Source: Brevibacillus brevis
GTDB lineage: Bacteria > Bacillota > Bacilli > Brevibacillales > Brevibacillaceae
Direction of reading: 5' to 3'
Length of the DNA stretch: 64,000 nucleotides
Assembly (NCBI RefSeq): GCF_001039275.2
Contig: NZ_CP030117.1
Coordinates: 5,187,501-5,251,500, forward strand
This document shows positions 44,492 through 52,257 of this stretch, one piece after another. Position numbers and translations under genes: made by a program. The notes beneath the pieces were generated by a model, which was given only the letters and a program-made list of their open reading frames with translations, searched no databases and was not told the DNA's origin. Numbering within the stretch: position 1 is the first letter of the stretch; every line of letters starts with the position of its first letter.

Positions 44492-44516
44492 TCGTAAGAG
44501 ATAGCAAAAGGTTACA
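44492..44516 (-). promoter_or_regulatory. ECF-type promoter of ycdB2
   Basis: Minus-strand TGTAACC (44510-44516) with CGA (44492-44494), 16-base spacing, a duplicate of the element before ycdB1. Confidence 0.6.
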
Positions 44517-44673
44517 AAAAATACAAAATACAAAAGGCTGTTGAATACAGGGGGAGATACGTTTTTCCACCCCTTCTTCAATCGAATAGGGAAAAAGTGT
44601 TTATCCCCCTCACTCCGGGGACAGGATAATAGTAACTTCCCATGCTATGGTCCTCAAAGGAGTTGAAAGCAAA

Positions 44674-45063
44674 ATGTCTCGTCACTGGTATCGGCAGCTT
44701 CGTTATCCAATCATCGCTCTGGCTGTGACATTAACGCTACTTTGGACACATCATCACCATCGTCTGCCCGCTTCGTACGCTGTTGCGACGCGGACACATA
44801 CCGTTACGATTTCTAGCGCTGGCTTTTTGCCCAATCAATTGACTGCACACGAAGGAGAGCGCGTCTCGTTGATGATCGTCAACACCGATACGCGCCCTCA
44901 CAATCTATCCATTCGTGATCTAAACCTTACATCCACAGAGCTGAAGCCGACCCAATCGACATTTTTACAGTTTTCAGCAGCGAAACGCGGTCGGTATCAT
45001 TTCGTATCAGACGCACCTGGCTATCCGGAAACAGGCTTCCAAGGCATGCTCGTCATTGACTAG
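44674..45063 (+). CDS. Membrane-anchored cupredoxin-like protein lacking copper ligands
   Basis: A 129-residue protein: an N-terminal helix (about 9-26; YPIIALAVTLTLLW), then a cupredoxin-like beta domain (HTVTISSAGFLPNQLTAHEG; RPHNLSI; YHFVSDAPGYPETGFQGML). The first His ligand (RPHN) is kept, but the usual C-x-P-G-H loop reads S-D-A-P-G-Y, so the Cys and second His are absent. A type-1 copper site is therefore unlikely. The ATG at 44674 follows AAAGGAG at a long distance. Its end overlaps the convergent MFS gene by 11 bases. Confidence 0.75.
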   Translation: MSRHWYRQLRYPIIALAVTLTLLWTHHHHRLPASYAVATRTHTVTISSAGFLPNQLTAHEGERVSLMIVNTDTRPHNLSIRDLNLTSTELKPTQSTFLQFSAAKRGRYHFVSDAPGYPETGFQGMLVID

Positions 45064-46273
45064 TCTGTACTTCTTCGTCTGGTGAGATTTGCTTCCACCG
45101 TCCGAATTTTATCATGAGCAGAGGAATGATCCCGATTGTGGTGATGATTCCAAAAAACAAATAAATGGCTAGCACCGAAAACGAATCTTTGATCCACCCT
45201 GCTACCAAATTGCAAAACATTGCACCAAGCCCGCCTCCCACTGAAAAGAAGATGGCCAACGCCGTCACCTGAAGGGATGCGGGCGTATTTTCGCGCACAA
45301 ATTGAGCTGCTGTTGCCAAATAAAAGCCTACTGAGACCCCCTGCACAAAGAACATGGCAATTACCGCAGTGGTACTCGGAGCAGAGCTATACCAGAACCA
45401 GCGCATCGCGCAAAAAATCGCCGACAACAACAACGTCAGCTCCAGTCCCCACCTGCGGACAATATAACCCGCTAGCTTCATAAAAGGAGCCTCGCTGCCT
45501 GCAAACAACAAGAAGGCAAGGCCAATTCCGGCAACGGTCCCTCCGATATTCTGATAAAACAGGGAAAACCAAATATTATTGGCGTTCACAGAGCCCATCA
45601 TGCAGAACGATGAAATCAAAAACAGCGCAAATCGCGGAATCCGCGCCAAATCCCTGATCCCTGCAAGCATACTGACACGAAACCGCGAAGCCTCTGTCAC
45701 CTCTTCCGGAACCTTCTGAAGAAACAGAATGGCAATCAGAAACGCCAAGCAAAACGAGTAAAAAAGTACATGTGGCCCCCACTGCTCAACGAGAAGACCT
45801 GTGATGAATGCAGCTAGTGCAAAGCCGATCGCTCCCCACAAGCGAATATCGCCGAACTGCATGCCATGCCCCTTGGCATAACCAAGAGCCAAGCTATCGG
45901 AGATGGGAACGACGGCACTTTGAAAAAATGAAAGCAGTATGTAGAGCAAAAATACGTAAACAAAGGTGGAGACACCCGTAAAGAGAAGTCCGACTAAGCC
46001 GGTGATGATCAATGTCAGAATCAGCACAGTTTTGCGAATTTGATAACGATCACAAATCATACCCCACATCGGCTGCGCCACAATGGAAACAATCGGCGCG
46101 ACTGCACTGATGAGACCGATTTGAGTCCCCGTTAAATGAATGGATTCGTAATATTGCGTAATGAGCGGGGCAAAAGCACCAAACCCGTAGTAAATAAAAA
46201 GATAAAGGGCGCAAAGACTTACGTATCTGCCTTTTGCGCCCCCCAGCCCTAAACCGGAAAGTGATTCTGGCAT
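45053..46273 (-). CDS. MFS transporter (HcaT/LacY-like MFS_1-like family)
   Basis: A 406-residue major facilitator protein with 12 predicted helices. The N-terminal YLFIYYGFGAFAPLITQYYE and the loop MWGMICDRYQIRKTV (loop 2-3, MFS signature) are visible. FGDIRLWGAIGFA in helix 5 is characteristic of the phenylpropionate/nucleoside-type MFS_1-like group. The substrate cannot be assigned. It follows ispH after 67 bases without a visible terminator, so it may be read from the same transcript. Confidence 0.85.
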   Translation of the reverse strand: MPESLSGLGLGGAKGRYVSLCALYLFIYYGFGAFAPLITQYYESIHLTGTQIGLISAVAPIVSIVAQPMWGMICDRYQIRKTVLILTLIITGLVGLLFTGVSTFVYVFLLYILLSFFQSAVVPISDSLALGYAKGHGMQFGDIRLWGAIGFALAAFITGLLVEQWGPHVLFYSFCLAFLIAILFLQKVPEEVTEASRFRVSMLAGIRDLARIPRFALFLISSFCMMGSVNANNIWFSLFYQNIGGTVAGIGLAFLLFAGSEAPFMKLAGYIVRRWGLELTLLLSAIFCAMRWFWYSSAPSTTAVIAMFFVQGVSVGFYLATAAQFVRENTPASLQVTALAIFFSVGGGLGAMFCNLVAGWIKDSFSVLAIYLFFGIITTIGIIPLLMIKFGRWKQISPDEEVQTSQ

Positions 46274-46340
46274 ATTACTCTCCTATTTTGAGGTTCATTA
46301 ACCGTGTAAGAAAACATAACGCAGGGCATGCCTTCCTTAT

Positions 46341-47276
46341 TTATTTTACCGTTGGCAATATTTTCGCCATGTTGACGGTGCGTTTTTTCTCCCATGTAGC
46401 CGGGTTGAACTCATCGAACTGCTCCAGGAAAGAGATGACTTCCTTCGTCAATGGTGTCGGCGTCGAAGCACCAGAAGTAACCGCCACATTTTTCTTTCCT
46501 CGCAGCCATTCAATGTCCAGCTCAGACAAATCAGCGATTCGATACGATGGTACATTCGCGATTTCTTCTGAGACCTGTGCCAAACGATTGGAGTTGTTGC
46601 TGCGCGGATCGCCTACGACGAGGCACAAATCTGCCTCTCCAACTTGCTCCGCTACAGCTTCCTGACGAACCTGTGTAGCGAGACAAATTTCATTATGCAC
46701 TTCCACGCCTGGAAAACGCTGAAGAATGGCGTCCATCAGATGTTTGACATCCCATTGGCTCATGGTCGTCTGGTTCGTTACGATCAGCTTGTCTGTCGGC
46801 AGATCGAGCGCATCCAGCTCTTCCAGCTTTTGAACCAGATGTACGTGATCCGGCGCAATCCCCATCGCACCCTCTGGCTCTGGATGTCCTTTTTTGCCGA
46901 TGTAGAGCACATGGTAGCCTTCTGCGACTTTTTCACGGATCAAATCATGTGTCTTCGTTACATCCGGGCAAGTCGCGTCGACGACGGTCAAGCCTTTATC
47001 GCGCGCTTTTTTGCGCACCTCAGGAGACACCCCATGGGCAGTGAAGATTACCGTTCCTTCGTGGACCTGATCCAAAAGAGCCAGTCGATCCTCTCCATCC
47101 AATGTTTTTATCCCTTGTTTTTCAAACGCCTCGACGACGTGAGCATTGTGTACGATCATGCCCAAGATATGAATTGGGCGGGGCAAGTCAAAGTTTTGCG
47201 CTGTTCGCAGTGCCAGCACCATGGCATCCACTACACCGTAACAATATCCACGGGGGGAAATCTTGATGACTTCCAT
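46341..47276 (-). CDS. ispH: 4-hydroxy-3-methylbut-2-enyl diphosphate reductase
   Basis: A 311-residue [4Fe-4S] enzyme for the last step of the MEP isoprenoid pathway, making IPP and DMAPP. The three cluster cysteines are Cys12 (PRGYCYG), Cys103 (DATCPDV) and Cys198 (NEICLATQ), and the catalytic Glu/His regions IVHNAHVVE and [10 protein letters not shown] are intact. It lies 60 bases downstream of panE, in the same direction. Confidence 0.97.
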   Translation of the reverse strand: MEVIKISPRGYCYGVVDAMVLALRTAQNFDLPRPIHILGMIVHNAHVVEAFEKQGIKTLDGEDRLALLDQVHEGTVIFTAHGVSPEVRKKARDKGLTVVDATCPDVTKTHDLIREKVAEGYHVLYIGKKGHPEPEGAMGIAPDHVHLVQKLEELDALDLPTDKLIVTNQTTMSQWDVKHLMDAILQRFPGVEVHNEICLATQVRQEAVAEQVGEADLCLVVGDPRSNNSNRLAQVSEEIANVPSYRIADLSELDIEWLRGKKNVAVTSGASTPTPLTKEVISFLEQFDEFNPATWEKKRTVNMAKILPTVK

Positions 47277-47336
47277 CTTTACCCCTCCTACTTTTTATAA
47301 TGCGTGAGCGAAAGACATTTCACCCCGTATTATACC

Positions 47337-48266
47337 TTATTTGTCTCCTGCACGCTTCTGTTCGTAAACCTTCAGATTATTGTAGACAACTTTTAAAAGG
47401 GGAGTAGACAAGCCTTTTTGTTCCGCTCTCTCCAAAAGATAGCCTTGAAGATGATCCGCTTCCACTGGAAGGCCTTTTTCCATATCACGCAGCATCGAAG
47501 ATTTCGTTTGTGGACGCTGATTCTGGAAAGTCTCCATCTGCTTGTCGACGATATCTGGCTTGATCGGTGCCTCCAAAGCGTTCATGACAGATGCGATTTC
47601 GTCTGCGAGCTGACGTGTCAGCTCTACACCCCAAGCCGATTCCCGAATAGGTCCAACCGCGGAATTCATCAGCGTGGTAATACCGGAAAACGTCGCAATA
47701 AACAAGTATTTGTGCCAGGCTTCCCGTTGAATATTTGCGCTTGCACGCATCGTTCCCTTTATCTTGGAAAAGGCTTGCTCGATTCGCTCTACTCGTTCGC
47801 TTTTTCCGCCATCCCACTCACCGAAAACCGTATCATGGATCGGACTTGTCTGCACGACATCTCCGTCAGCATTCAGCGTCGTCTCAATGAAACAAAGACC
47901 TCCGAGCACGCGCTCCCGGCCAAACCGATCCCACAGTAGTTCCATATGTGCAATTCCGTTCAACAGCGGAATGACGACCGTGTCCTCGCCTACGTACGGA
48001 ACGATGGCATCGACGCTATCTTCCAGTGTGTAAGCTTTATTGGACAAAAGCACAACATCAAAAGGTCCTGCTTCCTCCCCTGCTTGAATCAGTTGTGGCT
48101 GTTCCAAAAGCAAATCCCCATGAATGCTCTGTATGCGCAAGCCTCGCTCCTGCAACTGTTTGTATCTACGTGCGCGCACAAGAAACGTTACATCTACCCC
48201 AGATTCAACCAGCCTGCCACCAAAATAACCGCCAATGCCCCCCGCTCCCAGTACGAGAACCTTCAT
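47337..48266 (-). CDS. panE: 2-dehydropantoate 2-reductase
   Basis: A 309-residue NADPH-dependent reductase of pantothenate synthesis. The N-terminal Rossmann motif is VLGAGGIGGYFGGRL. The catalytic-Lys region reads AWHKYLFIATFSGITTL, and the C-terminal helical domain has the family segment TKSSMLRDMEKGLPVEADHLQG. PanE/ApbA paralogues are common, so ketopantoate reduction is likely but not certain. It is divergent from glnA. Confidence 0.88.
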   Translation of the reverse strand: MKVLVLGAGGIGGYFGGRLVESGVDVTFLVRARRYKQLQERGLRIQSIHGDLLLEQPQLIQAGEEAGPFDVVLLSNKAYTLEDSVDAIVPYVGEDTVVIPLLNGIAHMELLWDRFGRERVLGGLCFIETTLNADGDVVQTSPIHDTVFGEWDGGKSERVERIEQAFSKIKGTMRASANIQREAWHKYLFIATFSGITTLMNSAVGPIRESAWGVELTRQLADEIASVMNALEAPIKPDIVDKQMETFQNQRPQTKSSMLRDMEKGLPVEADHLQGYLLERAEQKGLSTPLLKVVYNNLKVYEQKRAGDK

Positions 48267-48347
48267 CTATACCGCCTCCGCGTTTATAAGTCATGGTTTG
48301 TCTTCATTTTATTAAAAAGTAACCATTTTCTAAACCCCACAATATAA

Positions 48348-48364
48348 TGTTAGAAATTCTGACA
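48348..48364. promoter_or_regulatory. GlnR/TnrA box upstream of glnA
   Basis: TGTTA-GAAATTC-TGACA matches the GlnR/TnrA consensus TGTNA-N7-TNACA exactly. It lies 20 bases upstream of the glnA -35 element. Confidence 0.8.
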
Positions 48365-48383
48365 TCCAACGTAAGAAAACCTC

Positions 48384-48413
48384 TTGACGAACAATGAGAA
48401 TTGTCGATATAAT
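48384..48413 (+). promoter_or_regulatory. Sigma-A promoter of glnA
   Basis: TTGACG (48384-48389), an 18-base spacer and a perfect TATAAT (48408-48413). Within the spacer an ACAAT-GAGA-ATTGT inverted repeat could be a second operator. Confidence 0.8.
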
Positions 48414-48488
48414 TCGGAATATAGAAATCAAGGAAAAACCGAACATTGATAATGAATTCATAACTTTAATTCGTGAATGGAGTGAATC

Positions 48489-49910
48489 ATGTTGGATATG
48501 AAAACAGTCTTGTCCACAATTGACGCAGAAAAAGTGGAATATGTCGATTTTCGCATCGTTGACCTGCTCGGGCGCCAACACCATGTCACAGTTCCTGCCT
48601 ACGCGGTAGATGAAGGAACATTCCGGAATGGCGTTGCATTTGACGGCTCCAGTCTAACTGGCTACAAGTCCATTGAAGAAAGCGACATGGTAGCTATGCC
48701 CGATCCAGCAACCGCCTTCATCGATCCATTCGTAGAAGCCAAAACCATGAATATCATCTGCAACATCGTCAATCCAGACAACACCGTCTACACACGCGAT
48801 CCTCGCGGCATTGCCCTCAAGGCCGAAGCCTATTTGCAACAATCCGGCCTCGCTACCGCTGCTTACTTTGGTCCAGAATCCGAGTTCTTCCTCTTTGACA
48901 GCGTGCGCTATGCCTCCGGTCCGTCTGGCTCCTTCTTCCACATCGATTCAGAAGAAGCTTTCTGGAACACAGGAAAAGAAGGACAAAACCTCGGCTACAA
49001 AGTACGCAACAAGGGCGGATACTTCCCTGTTCAACCAACCGACTCCCAAATGGATATCCGCAATGAAATGTGCACGTTGATGACGAAATGCGGCATGCAT
49101 GTAGAGCGTCATCACCATGAGGTGGCGACAGCCGGTCAAGGTGAGATTAATTTCCGCTTCGATACACTGACTCGTACAGCAGACAATTTATTGCTGTTCA
49201 AATACATTGTGCGTAATGTAGCTGCCAAACACGGCAAAACTGCTACCTTCATGCCAAAACCAATCGTTGGAGACAACGGATCTGGCATGCACGTTCACCA
49301 AAGCTTGTTTAACGGCGATACCCCGTTGTTCTATGAGCAAGGTGGTTACGCAAATCTAAGTGAGACTGCCCTGCACTACATTGGCGGTATTTTGCAACAC
49401 GCCCCTGCACTGATCGCCTTGACGAACCCAAGCACCAACTCGTTCAAGCGTCTGGTTCCCGGCTACGAAGCACCCGTGAATTTGGTCTTCTCCAAAGGAA
49501 ATCGCTCTGCTGCCGTTCGGATTCCGATTGCTGCCGTTACCCCAAAAGCGTCCCGCATTGAGTTCCGCACGCCGGACTCTACTGCTAACCCGTACTTGGC
49601 TTTTGCTGCCATGCTGATGGCTGGCCTCGATGGCATCAAGCGCAAGCTCGACCCGCGTGAACTTGGCTTCGGCCCAATGGATAAAAACATCTACGACTTG
49701 TCCGATGCGGAAAAACATGAAATCAAGAGCGCTCCCGCCTCTCTCGCGGAAGCACTTGTCGCACTTGAACAAGACCATGACTTCTTGCTCGAAGGGGATG
49801 TCTTCACAAAAGAAGTAATTGAAGGCTGGATTGCACAAAAACGCGGTGAGATCGAGCAAGTTGAGCGGACTGTGAATCCGAAAGAATATGAGCTGTATTA
49901 CGACCTATAA
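48489..49910 (+). CDS. glnA: Glutamine synthetase type I, beta-subgroup-like
   Basis: A 473-residue glutamine synthetase I. Metal and ATP sites are intact (FDGSSLTGYK, GPESEFFLFD, VERHHHEVATAGQGE, GDNGSGMHVHQSL, NRSAAVRIP). It is about 30 residues longer than the 444-residue GSI-alpha enzymes of most Firmicutes and follows E. coli GlnA throughout. It includes KNIYDLSDAE with Tyr402 at the position of the adenylylated Tyr397. A GlnR/TnrA box upstream suggests Bacillus-type nitrogen control. Whether an adenylyltransferase exists in this genome cannot be seen here; the Tyr may be a relic. Confidence 0.93.
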   Translation: MLDMKTVLSTIDAEKVEYVDFRIVDLLGRQHHVTVPAYAVDEGTFRNGVAFDGSSLTGYKSIEESDMVAMPDPATAFIDPFVEAKTMNIICNIVNPDNTVYTRDPRGIALKAEAYLQQSGLATAAYFGPESEFFLFDSVRYASGPSGSFFHIDSEEAFWNTGKEGQNLGYKVRNKGGYFPVQPTDSQMDIRNEMCTLMTKCGMHVERHHHEVATAGQGEINFRFDTLTRTADNLLLFKYIVRNVAAKHGKTATFMPKPIVGDNGSGMHVHQSLFNGDTPLFYEQGGYANLSETALHYIGGILQHAPALIALTNPSTNSFKRLVPGYEAPVNLVFSKGNRSAAVRIPIAAVTPKASRIEFRTPDSTANPYLAFAAMLMAGLDGIKRKLDPRELGFGPMDKNIYDLSDAEKHEIKSAPASLAEALVALEQDHDFLLEGDVFTKEVIEGWIAQKRGEIEQVERTVNPKEYELYYDL

Positions 49911-49920
49911 GCAAAGAAAC

Positions 49921-49946
49921 AGCCCTTCTCTGATGAGGAGGGCTTT
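49921..49946 (+). terminator. Terminator after glnA
   Basis: AGCCCTTCTC pairs with GAGGAGGGCT around a short loop, followed by TTTC. Confidence 0.75.
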
Positions 49947-50030
49947 CACATGCTCCCGAATAAAATGCTGTTTCCATTCACAAATTAAAGTTGTACTGCG
50001 AAAAAACAGATGATCGGATGAACATTTACA

Positions 50031-50744
50031 ATGGTGAATCGAACGATATCTCGCTTGCTCATTTGTTTTGCGGCAATCCTTCTCCTAACCGTAAGCTTTC
50101 CAGTAGAAATCAAAATCGGTCAAAAAATCGTTTACGCTGAGCATTCGTTACCAATCATAAGCGACCAAGGGATTATTACGATTGAGGTTTATCCCAGAAA
50201 ACACAAGTTAATCGTCAAAAAGCATGGAAAAACAATAAAAACGTATCCGGTCGCAGTTGGTAATCCTTCTACACCTACACCAGTTGGAGAATACAAAATC
50301 ATATCCAAAGGAAAAGATTGGGGACCCTCATTCGGTCCACGATGGTTAGGTTTAAACGTCCCTTGGGGAATTTATGGCATCCACGGCACAAACAAGCCAC
50401 ACTCCATCGGACAGCATTTGAGCCATGGTTGTATCCGCATGCGAAACAACGATGTCATCGAACTGTTCAAGATGATTCCACTCGGAACAAAAGTAACGAT
50501 TTATGGTCATGTATTGGGGGACCCGAGCCACGATCCTAGAGATTTAGCCGAAGGCGATGTTGGTGGAGATGTACAGCTCATCCAATCTCGATTGAAGAGC
50601 GCTGGTTATTATCATGGGGTATGCAATGGCAAGTTTCGATCCTCGACTACTGCAGCTCTAAAGAAATTTCAATATGATCGAAAATTAATACCAAACGGTG
50701 TCGTGTCCAAGAAGGTATACGAAGAGCTGGGATTGCTGGAATAG
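50031..50744 (+). CDS. L,D-transpeptidase (YkuD) with peptidoglycan-binding domain
   Basis: A 237-residue exported protein: signal peptide (about 1-36), YkuD domain (about 48-165) and a C-terminal PG_binding_1 domain (about 180-235; DVQLIQSRLKSAGYYHG). The catalytic motif HGTNKPHSIG then SHGCIRM (catalytic Cys about 138) is complete. Such enzymes form 3-3 peptidoglycan cross-links, often in spores. The gene is monocistronic. The upstream 120 bases hold no obvious promoter that I can fix. Confidence 0.9.
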   Translation: MVNRTISRLLICFAAILLLTVSFPVEIKIGQKIVYAEHSLPIISDQGIITIEVYPRKHKLIVKKHGKTIKTYPVAVGNPSTPTPVGEYKIISKGKDWGPSFGPRWLGLNVPWGIYGIHGTNKPHSIGQHLSHGCIRMRNNDVIELFKMIPLGTKVTIYGHVLGDPSHDPRDLAEGDVGGDVQLIQSRLKSAGYYHGVCNGKFRSSTTAALKKFQYDRKLIPNGVVSKKVYEELGLLE

Positions 50745-50767
50745 CTCCCGACAAGATTCGTGATCGA

Positions 50768-51052
50768 CTACATGAACCTTCTAAACATGCTTCCTATCCC
50801 ATTTGTTCCTTGGAACGTTCTGAACACCTCGTTTGCTATGCGAACACCATTTAAAAGGGTATCCATATCAAGGTTTAAATTGGAAACCCTTGGCGCTCGA
50901 GGCTCTTTTCTCGTCCTACGGCTTGTTTTTGCCCACTCTTGATAATACTGACCAAGGGATTCAGGATTTTTTTGCAGCTTTCTGACCGAGACCTTATTCG
51001 ACTTGAGCCAGTCAGAAAACTCAGGGGTAAAACCATGAATTTTTCTAGCCAC
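50768..51052 (-). CDS. Small basic hypothetical protein
   Basis: A 94-residue Arg/Lys-rich soluble protein; no family was recognised. A GTG start at 51052 follows GGAGGGTGAAAA. The first 55 residues look helical (GFTPEFSDWLKSNKVSVRKL), and the last 40 (LDMDTLLNGVRIANEVFRTF) form an amphipathic helix. Its position next to a YjcZ-type mini-gene and an L,D-transpeptidase suggests a sporulation setting, which is inference only. Confidence 0.65.
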   Translation of the reverse strand: MARKIHGFTPEFSDWLKSNKVSVRKLQKNPESLGQYYQEWAKTSRRTRKEPRAPRVSNLNLDMDTLLNGVRIANEVFRTFQGTNGIGSMFRRFM

Positions 51053-51085
51053 TTTTCACCCTCCCCTCCATTCATAAATGAATAA

Positions 51086-51120
51086 TGCAAAGGGATTGTA
51101 TGTCCCTTTGCATTACTCTT
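51086..51120. terminator. Strong hairpin between two leftward small genes
   Basis: AATGCAAAGGGA and TCCCTTTGCATT form a perfect 12-bp stem with a 7-base loop. ACTCTTTT follows on the plus strand and ATTCATTT on the minus strand. It probably ends the 51137-51223 transcript. Confidence 0.65.
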
Positions 51121-51136
51121 TTGCTAAACCCGTTTC

Positions 51137-51223
51137 CTAATCACAATCACATCCGACAATGACAAGCAAAACAAACAGAACCAGGATCAGAGCAAAGTCA
51201 TCAAAGCCATTAAAGAAACCCAT
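51137..51223 (-). CDS. YjcZ-family small spore membrane protein
   Basis: A 28-residue protein: MGFFNGFDDFALIL, then a hydrophobic helix VLFVLLVIVGC and the tail DCD. The Gly/Phe lead followed by ALIxVLFxLLxIVGC is characteristic of the YjcZ family of tiny sporulation proteins in Bacillales. AAGGAGGAGG lies a few bases before the ATG. The function of the family is poorly known; members are expressed in sporulation and found in spores. Confidence 0.8.
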   Translation of the reverse strand: MGFFNGFDDFALILVLFVLLVIVGCDCD

Positions 51224-51300
51224 TCTGCCTCCTCCTTTCCTTAGACACAGTACTGTATGCGTTTCGCGGAAGTTTTGCCTGTACCATGACCTACTAAGCA

Positions 51301-51333
51301 AAAAGGACGCAAGCATTTGCCTGCGCCCTTTTT
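51301..51333 (-). terminator. Terminator after the DUF3862-like gene fragment
   Basis: Minus-strand AAAGGGCGCA pairs with TGCGTCCTTT (one mismatch), followed by TTGC. Confidence 0.75.
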
Positions 51334-51337
51334 CATC

Positions 51338-51625
51338 CTATTGCAGTCCGATTTGGGATTTTACTTGCAGAATTCCGCCTCGGAAAGAAAAATTTGCATT
51401 TGCTCCAATCGTCCCTTCTCCCTCATACATGTAGACGATCGTGTGTCCTTCCTCTCCTGCTTTACGAACCTCAGCGAGCAGTTCGCCTTCCCCGCCCACT
51501 ATTTTTTTTACTTCCTCAAAGCTCATCCCATTTTCAATCTGTTCAAATTCACTCTTCGTGATCGTCGCTTTCTCTGTTGCCGCAGGCGTAGTCGCTTCAG
51601 GTGCTGATGTAGCTGGGGTAGACAA
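51338..51625 (-). pseudogene. 5'-truncated DUF3862/BLIP-like protein gene
   Basis: About 95 codons: a Thr/Ala/Pro linker (STPATSAPEATTPAA), then a domain with ITKSEFEQIENGMSFEEVKKIVGG and FSFRGGILQVKSQIGLQ at the C-terminus. These are typical of the SmpA/BLIP-like DUF3862 fold, where NGMSxEEV is the signature. Relatives begin with a membrane helix or lipobox. Here the frame above the linker runs into the terminator of the upstream gene (51665-51692), and the only in-frame starts (TTG 51625, ATG 51679) lack ribosome sites. It has therefore probably lost its export signal. Confidence 0.5.
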
Positions 51626-51664
51626 AGATGAATGATAACCTAAGACTTTTCGGGCAGAAGAATA

Positions 51665-51692
51665 CAAAAAGAGCCTCATACAAGGCTCTCTT
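51665..51692 (-). terminator. Terminator after the caspase-like gene
   Basis: Minus-strand AGAGCCT pairs with AGGCTCT, followed by TTTTTGT. Confidence 0.8.
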
Positions 51693-51702
51693 TGCGTTGC
51701 AA

Positions 51703-52257
51703 TTACTCTTTTACATAGAGCTGATACATCTCGGTTTCTTCATCCGTTGCTTTTGCGATTCGAAAAGCTTCTTCCACGCTTTTCTTGTTTTGAATTACCT
51801 CGTAGAAAAAGCGCAGTGCGAACATCAGCGCAGAATTTCCATCCGGGTAATCATCTGGCCCGATATACGTGTGGCAACCACTGTCCAGAAAGGCCTTCGC
51901 TAATTCGGGATCACCAAGCGAGCATCCGTTACCTAACACGATTTTTCCATCCAGCTTGGCAAAACGTCTAACCTCGTCAGGACCAAAATCACCCTTTGGT
52001 TCTCCTTCCTCGTAAACGTCCTCGCCCAGCTCTGGCATGATGAGGCTTCCCTCATCGCCATGGAAATTCAGAACAATCATGTCGGTATTTGGGTAAAGGT
52101 CGGTGCCATTCAATACATCAATTAAATCGCTTGGTCGACCAATCCAGTACGTAAAGACTCGAGCTCCAAAATACTCAAGTGTATTCCGGATTGCTTGGCT
52201 ATCCAGGTCCGTATCCGGACCAACTACTAGGGCAACATTCATTTCTGGTTTACTCAT
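51703..52257 (-). CDS. Caspase-fold-like (clan CD) small protein, putative
   Basis: A 184-residue soluble protein. The layout suggests a stand-alone caspase/CHAT-type fold: a first strand MNVALVVGPD, a central strand ending in the His-Gly pair IVLNFHGDEG (His66), and a strand followed by Cys112 in KIVLGNGCSLGD. A C-terminal helix then reads NSALMFALRFFYEV. His-Gly and a Cys about 45 residues later, each after a hydrophobic strand, form the clan CD dyad pattern. GGAGG precedes the ATG. Proteolytic activity is not shown, and a non-enzymatic relative is possible. Confidence 0.6.
   Translation of the reverse strand: MSKPEMNVALVVGPDTDLDSQAIRNTLEYFGARVFTYWIGRPSDLIDVLNGTDLYPNTDMIVLNFHGDEGSLIMPELGEDVYEEGEPKGDFGPDEVRRFAKLDGKIVLGNGCSLGDPELAKAFLDSGCHTYIGPDDYPDGNSALMFALRFFYEVIQNKKSVEEAFRIAKATDEETEMYQLYVKE

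Larger units (their letters stand above)
40961..44545 (-). repeat. Tandem duplication of promoter-ycdB-sigma segment
   Basis: Unit 1 (40608-42668) and unit 2 (42704-44545) share, in order, part of the sigma gene, a ycdB-like gene, its leader, the ECF-type promoter and the sequence GGCTGTTGAAT. In unit 2 the sigma gene is reduced to 117 bp joined directly to the ycdB2 stop codon. Confidence 0.85.

Noticed and set aside
51137-51223. Apparent frameshift in the YjcZ-type mini-gene
   Set aside because: It came from miscounting a run of A; cross-checking with the overlapping plus-strand translation shows the 28-codon frame is intact.
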